Positions 6,630 to 10,540 of a stretch of 10,540 bases of DNA are shown here, piece by piece; position 1 is the first letter of the stretch, and each line of letters starts with the position of its first letter. Source of the DNA: Monoraphidium neglectum (Eukaryota > Chlorophyta > Chlorophyceae > Sphaeropleales > Selenastraceae). The notes below the pieces were generated by a model that saw nothing but the letters and a program-made list of their open reading frames with translations, was not told where the DNA came from and did no database searches. Where the stretch lies: positions 1,639 to 12,178 of the forward strand of contig NW_014012240.1 in assembly GCF_000611645.1 (NCBI RefSeq), in the 5' to 3' direction. The translations under genes and the position numbers were made by a program.

Positions 6630-9600
6630 ATGTGGGTGCAGCGGTGGCAGCTGCCTGGCGTCGGCCGGGCCCTTGCCGGCCCGCCGCATGCCACCCCCGT
6701 CAGCGCAGCGCAGTCACGCCGCCGCCGCCTCCCGCCCGCCCGTCGCTGGCCTGCGTCCGTCTGCGCCACCCCGCCCGGCGGCGCCTCCCCGCCGCGTTTC
6801 CCATCCCTGACGGTCCTGGACGCCGATGCGGTCAGCGGCAGCAGCGACGAGGGCGACGGCTTGTCAGTTGTGGAGCGGCTGAGGCGGACCCAGCCATCCC
6901 CCAAGCTGATCCTGGACCCAGACTTCACTGATGACTTGCAGTGGTGGGCTTCTGAGCAGCCCCGATGGCTTCAATACCATGTATATATGCAGCGGCTGTC
7001 AGGCACTTTGGCATCACCATAGCAGGCAGGACGCAGGCAGCGTGCGCAGGTCGGGCAGTGTGGTCCATGGCAGCCCATCGCCATCCTTTGTCCCCACGAC
7101 CATGGTTTGTCACCATGACCATCCGCTCCCATCAGGTATGGCATGGGCAATATGCAGGGCTCGCCAGGCGTCAGCAGCGGCCAAGCGGACGCGCCCGCGG
7201 CGGCGACCACGCCTGCAGCCGCGCCGCCGAAGAGGCCCCGCAGCGCGAGCGGGCTGCGGGTGCGGTTGACGGCGGCTGACCTGGCACAGGAGGACGAGCG
7301 GCAATTCCGAAGGGCTGTTTTCGGTTTCGAGAGATGTGAGCGCCGACTCAACAACGGAGCGCTAGGTTGCTTGCCAAACCTGGGCGCATGCAGCCACACT
7401 TCCAGCGGCATGCATGTTTTTGGCAAATTGCTGGGGCGCGCACCTCTGCCGGAAGCTGTGGTGTCGGCTCCAGGCATTACAAGTCGCATGCTTCAAGATC
7501 CTAGGACGCAAATCTCAACGCCTCGCGCCACCGCAGCAGCGGGGCGGGCAGCAGCAGCAAGGGCGATTGCGCAGCCGCTGAATTTTACAAACCGGCTGCG
7601 CCCTCATTGCCCACAGAGCGGCAGTTGTGGCAGCGCCCTCGCTCATGCCCCTGACTCCCCTCTTCAGCCCGACACGCTCTCGCGCGCTCCCCTCTGACCC
7701 CATGCTTGCAGGGGCCGCGCACCGGTCGACGTTGCGCTACACGCGCCACATCAAGGGAATATTCATGAGCCGCACCCTCAAAGCCCTGATGGCCCCATTG
7801 ACGTACTTTGGGTTGGTGGCGGTGGCGGCTGGCGTGTACTCGAGTTGGGTCGCGCCAGCATACAGCCTGCCAAAGGTGCTGGGGTTCACAGAGGGCTGCT
7901 TCGGCTGCTGTGCTTGCAACGATTTGGGTCTCGTTGCATGAGCAGGATTCATCAGGGGGTGGGGGCGTGAGGCGCGGGCGTGCCGGCTGCATAAGACGCC
8001 TGCTCTCAGCCTGGGAGTGGATGCAAGCACCGCCAGCACTCCGGCGCATGACGGGTACTGCCCTGTGCCCAACCGCTGACCGTCTGTCAAACCCCCAGTC
8101 ACAATTCCGTGCACAAACTACAACCCCGTGTTGGAAACCCACCACTAGGTGTTCATCACTGACTCATCGCTGGAGATCACTTCGTTTGCGCTGTCCCTGC
8201 TGCTGGTGTTCAGGACTGACAGCAGGTGGGACCATGGGCGGAGAGCAAGGTGTTGTGGACACACTGGGGCCTTGCGCATGTGTGTTCGGGTGTGAAATGG
8301 TGTACATTACAGGAGTGATGGTTGGCATCCGCAGGCATGCAGAGCGTGCAGGCAAAGCACCACCCAGGGCAACCACCAGTAGAGCGCATGTGGCGGCGGC
8401 CAGGGCCTCCTTGGCTGTTGCCCACTGGGCAACAGTACAGCCAGTACAGCTGGCGGCGAGCTCGTGATTGACGCCTGGCCGCCCTCCCGCCTGCCGTGCA
8501 GCTACGCGCGCTGGGAGCAGGCGCTGCAGTCGTGGGAGAAGGTCAGGGGCGAGTGCAAGGACCTCGCGCGGCAGGTGAGGGGCTCAGCCGGCTGCGCACC
8601 CAGACTGTGAGGGGCTTGTTGGGGCTTGTTAGACGCCAGATATGTGATGTGCCCTGCTGACTTGGGCCGTCTTATCACCCACCACCGAGTGTTGTTTACG
8701 CATGCTCCCTGCTCCAGGCGTGCTACTTTGTGGCGGAGCCGACCCGCAAGGCCATGCTGATGCGCTGGGCGGTGGCGTTTGGGCACTCGCTGCTGTGCCA
8801 CGTGCGGTGTGACGCGAAGCTGGAGGACCAGCTGGACGGGGTGCTGACGTCAGAGGTGGGCAGCTGGTGGGGCAGGTCTATTTGCGAGAGTCCAATCGAG
8901 TGCACGTCTATGCATGTGTGAGTGAAAGAGTTTGTTAGAGAGAGAGAGAGACAGAGAGAGACACAGACAGAGAGACAGAGAGAGACAGAGACAGTGTGTG
9001 TGTGTGTGTGCACAACGTACACTCACATTTGTCGTGCATTGACTGCTGGACAATGGGCGTCATGTTGATGTCGTCAGTTTAGTGAGAATTGCTCTGAACG
9101 CCAGATCACCTTCAACCTCTTCCGCACCATTCAGATGTGCTACATGAAGAATTTAGCTGCACCCCCTTGCTATCCCCGCCTCACCACTTACACAACCCAA
9201 CCAATTCTCAAACGCAGGAGGTTGAGGCCGTCAGCGCCGTCGGCCCCAGCAGCGCGCCCTCCTTCGTCCTGCAGGTCGGCGCCGCGCCCTGCCCTGCTTT
9301 GATGTGCCATTCGCGTCCGGCATGCCACGTGCGAGAGCCTGGTGCAGCGCGCCTGCCTGGTGCTGCATCGTGCAATTGCTCCGCGGCGCCTGCCACGATG
9401 GTGGCCCCCTTTCCTGCACATCTGCTTGCCAGGTCGTTGACACAACGCCGCCCACCCTCAGCCGTCCTGCACGCCTGGGAATCAGCGTCACCCGTCAACC
9501 AAGTCCCAAGATTGCCAACCAATTGCCACATGCCCCAGGTCATGAGCGAGGTGGTGGAGCAGTGCAGCCTGGGGGAGCACCGCGCAGAGCAGCTGCACTC

Positions 9601-10218
9601 CTCAATCAAGGTGACCCCCAGCCCGGCCGGACAGAAGCGGGCAGGGTGGCGTGATTCAAGTCACTTCAAGAAGGCGCCGTGCTCGCGCTTTGCCCCGCAC
9701 TCGACGACTGACGCGCCTCGCAGCCCCTTGACACGTCGACAGCTTCTACACCCGCCCTGGCGTGGCTGACACGCGCGGCTCCTCATGCTGCACCGTTGCG
9801 CTGCGCCTGCAGGTATTGGGCATGCAGATCGGGGCATGCGACAAGCTGCTGCGGTACCCAATTCCCCTCGCCTACACCCGCCACACCAGCCGCTTCATGT
9901 GGGCGGGGACGCGGCCGGCGCGCTCGTGGGCGGGGCGACCCCTGGGGGAGCGTGGCGGGCGCCTGGTGCAGGGCCGCGGTGTGCGCCAGAACAAACTCAC
10001 AGGGCGCCGCCGCCAGCTCTTTGTTTTAAATCACTTGCCCCACCATAGCTCCTCCTACCCCGGCTGCCCACAGCCTGTGCTGGACAGCACGCCCCGCGCT
10101 CTGCCTACGGTACTTGCCCGAGGCAGCGTCCAACCGACGCCCCCTCTTGCGCCTCAACCCGCAGGTTTGTGTGGCTGACAGCGCTGCCCTTTGCCCTCTA
10201 CGAGGCCGGGCTCAGCTG
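6630..10218 (+). CDS. bestrophin-like anion channel (UPF0187/VCCN1 family), probably plastid-targeted; 3' end outside window
   Basis: Exons: 6630-about 6997, 7136-7335, 7712-7875, 8149-8225, 8502-8574, 8718-8855, 9218-9274, 9539-9610, 9813-9898, 10165-10218, about 429 residues. Seen: an Arg/Ala/Pro-rich N terminus almost free of acidic residues for about 60 residues (transit-peptide-like); FERWAAHRSTLRYTRHIKG at 187-205, joined across intron 2; a hydrophobic segment near 213-237; EITSFALSLLLVFRTDSSYARW joined across intron 4 (family pattern LLLVFRTNxSYxRW); a segment near 304-319; then LLRYPIPLAYTRHTSRF ending at 411 and FVWLTALPFALYEAGLSW, the hallmark IPLxYTRHTSRF of plastid bestrophin-like channels. 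Known: Arabidopsis VCCN1 is a thylakoid chloride channel tuning proton motive force; Chlamydomonas BST proteins are linked to bicarbonate supply in the carbon-concentrating mechanism. Which ion this one carries cannot be read here. The exon 1 donor is unsettled: CT|GT at 6997 keeps MQRL-YGMGN in frame; TG|GT at 6943, or CAT|GT at 6980 with an acceptor at 7157, also keep frame. Confidence 0.88.
7336..7711 (+). other. intron 2 of bestrophin-like gene
   Basis: Donor GTGAGC after FGFER plus one base; acceptor CATGCTTGCAG. The join creates Trp and gives FERWAAHRST, the family's conserved N-terminal block. Reading through it gives a false open frame of 184 codons from 7143. No other content seen. 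Confidence 0.9.
8856..9217 (+). other. intron 6 of bestrophin-like gene with GA/CAGA and TG tracts
   Basis: Donor GTGGGC after GVLTSE; acceptor CAAACGCAG before EVEAVSAVG. Phase 0 on both sides. It contains the purine-rich tract at 8936-8993 followed by TG repeats to about 9010. The exon after it (SAPSFVLQ) matches the family only weakly. Confidence 0.7.
8936..9010. repeat. GA/CAGA purine-rich microsatellite followed by (TG)n
   Basis: The plus strand has long GA runs broken by single C (GACAGAGA type), then about nine TG units. Simple-sequence DNA within an intron; apparent Ser/Leu/Val/Cys-rich frames on the minus strand are repeat translation only. Confidence 0.9.
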
Positions 10219-10540
10219 GTGAGAATGGGGGCACGAAAGGCACACGGCAGCAGACGGCGGCGTTGACGTGGGCATGGGGGACCGGGGCAGAGTATGAGAG
10301 GGCTTGTGAGATCTGGGGGTCCCTCCTCGTCCAGCAAGTGTTGTTGACCTTGCTCTCATGTCTATGCGTTATGTGCTGACCGCAGATGTGTACGCACAAA
10401 AAACTGCATGCGCGCGTGCACACGCGCGCGCGCGCGCACACACACACACACACAATCACACACACACACACAATCACACACACACACACACAATCACACA
10501 CACACAATCACACACACACACAATCACACACACACACACA
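10219..10540 (+). other. start of intron 10 of bestrophin-like gene (runs off window)
   Basis: Donor GTGAGA follows EAGLS plus two bases. No acceptor or further exon is visible before the window ends; the right-hand third is (CG)/(CA) repeat. Confidence 0.8.
10405..10540. repeat. (CG)n-(CA)n tract grading into (CA)n with regular AATCA interruptions
   Basis: From 10405 to 10454 every base alternates pyrimidine and purine, with a CG-rich core at about 10423-10437 flanked by CA. After that, CA runs are broken by a single T at 10456, 10474, 10494, 10508 and 10524, that is units of 14-20 bases ending in AATCA. The tract continues beyond the window. Confidence 0.95.

Noticed and set aside
7143..7697. 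184-codon open frame on the plus strand as one protein
   Set aside because: True to the gene only up to 7335; the rest is intron 2, shown by the family motif FERWAAHRST that appears when the intron is removed.
9137..9769. 210-codon open frame on the plus strand
   Set aside because: Covers exons 7 and 8 of the channel gene plus introns. Exon 7 is in a different frame from this reading, so it is not a separate gene.
10154..10507. Cys/Val-rich open frame on the minus strand
   Set aside because: Pure translation of the (CA/TG)n repeat.

Overview
The window is nuclear DNA from a green alga, most likely a chlorophyte of the Chlorophyceae. The grounds are GC-rich coding sequence, many short exons split by roughly 140-380 base introns with GTGAGC/GTGCGT-type donors and CAG acceptors, long (CA/TG)n tracts inside introns, a TGTAA-type polyadenylation candidate, and plant-type proteins. 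It is not bacterial: no operon, RNA gene, CRISPR array or mobile element was recognised. The long open reading frames are mostly misleading, because the real proteins are spread over small exons in changing frames. I rebuilt three genes by matching conserved motifs and checking that the splice phase closes at each junction.

Layout: (1) 2442 down to the left edge, minus strand: 5' part of a METTL16/FIONA1-like RNA m6A methyltransferase, six exons, cut by the window edge inside the methyltransferase domain. (2) 2443-3052: intergenic, holding the probable panC 3' UTR with a TGTAA signal and the METTL16-like promoter side. (3) 6364 down to 3053, minus strand: a complete ten-exon pantothenate synthetase (PanC), 325 aa. 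Two of its introns appear to use GC-AG splice sites. (4) 6365-6629: a short, partly AT-rich head-to-head intergenic region. (5) 6630 to beyond the right edge, plus strand: a bestrophin-like (UPF0187/VCCN1 type) anion channel with a probable chloroplast transit peptide, ten exons visible and the 3' end missing.

The genes do not form one pathway: RNA methylation, vitamin B5/CoA synthesis in the cytosol, and anion flow across a plastid membrane. The only structural link is that panC and the channel gene are divergently transcribed from about 265 bases and may share regulatory DNA. I see no evidence for a new multi-gene system. The points worth a second look are the GC-AG introns in panC, the 117-residue N-terminal extension and Gly/Glu-rich insert of the METTL16-like protein, CA-rich tracts ending close to 3' splice sites on the sense strand, and long alternating purine-pyrimidine tracts.
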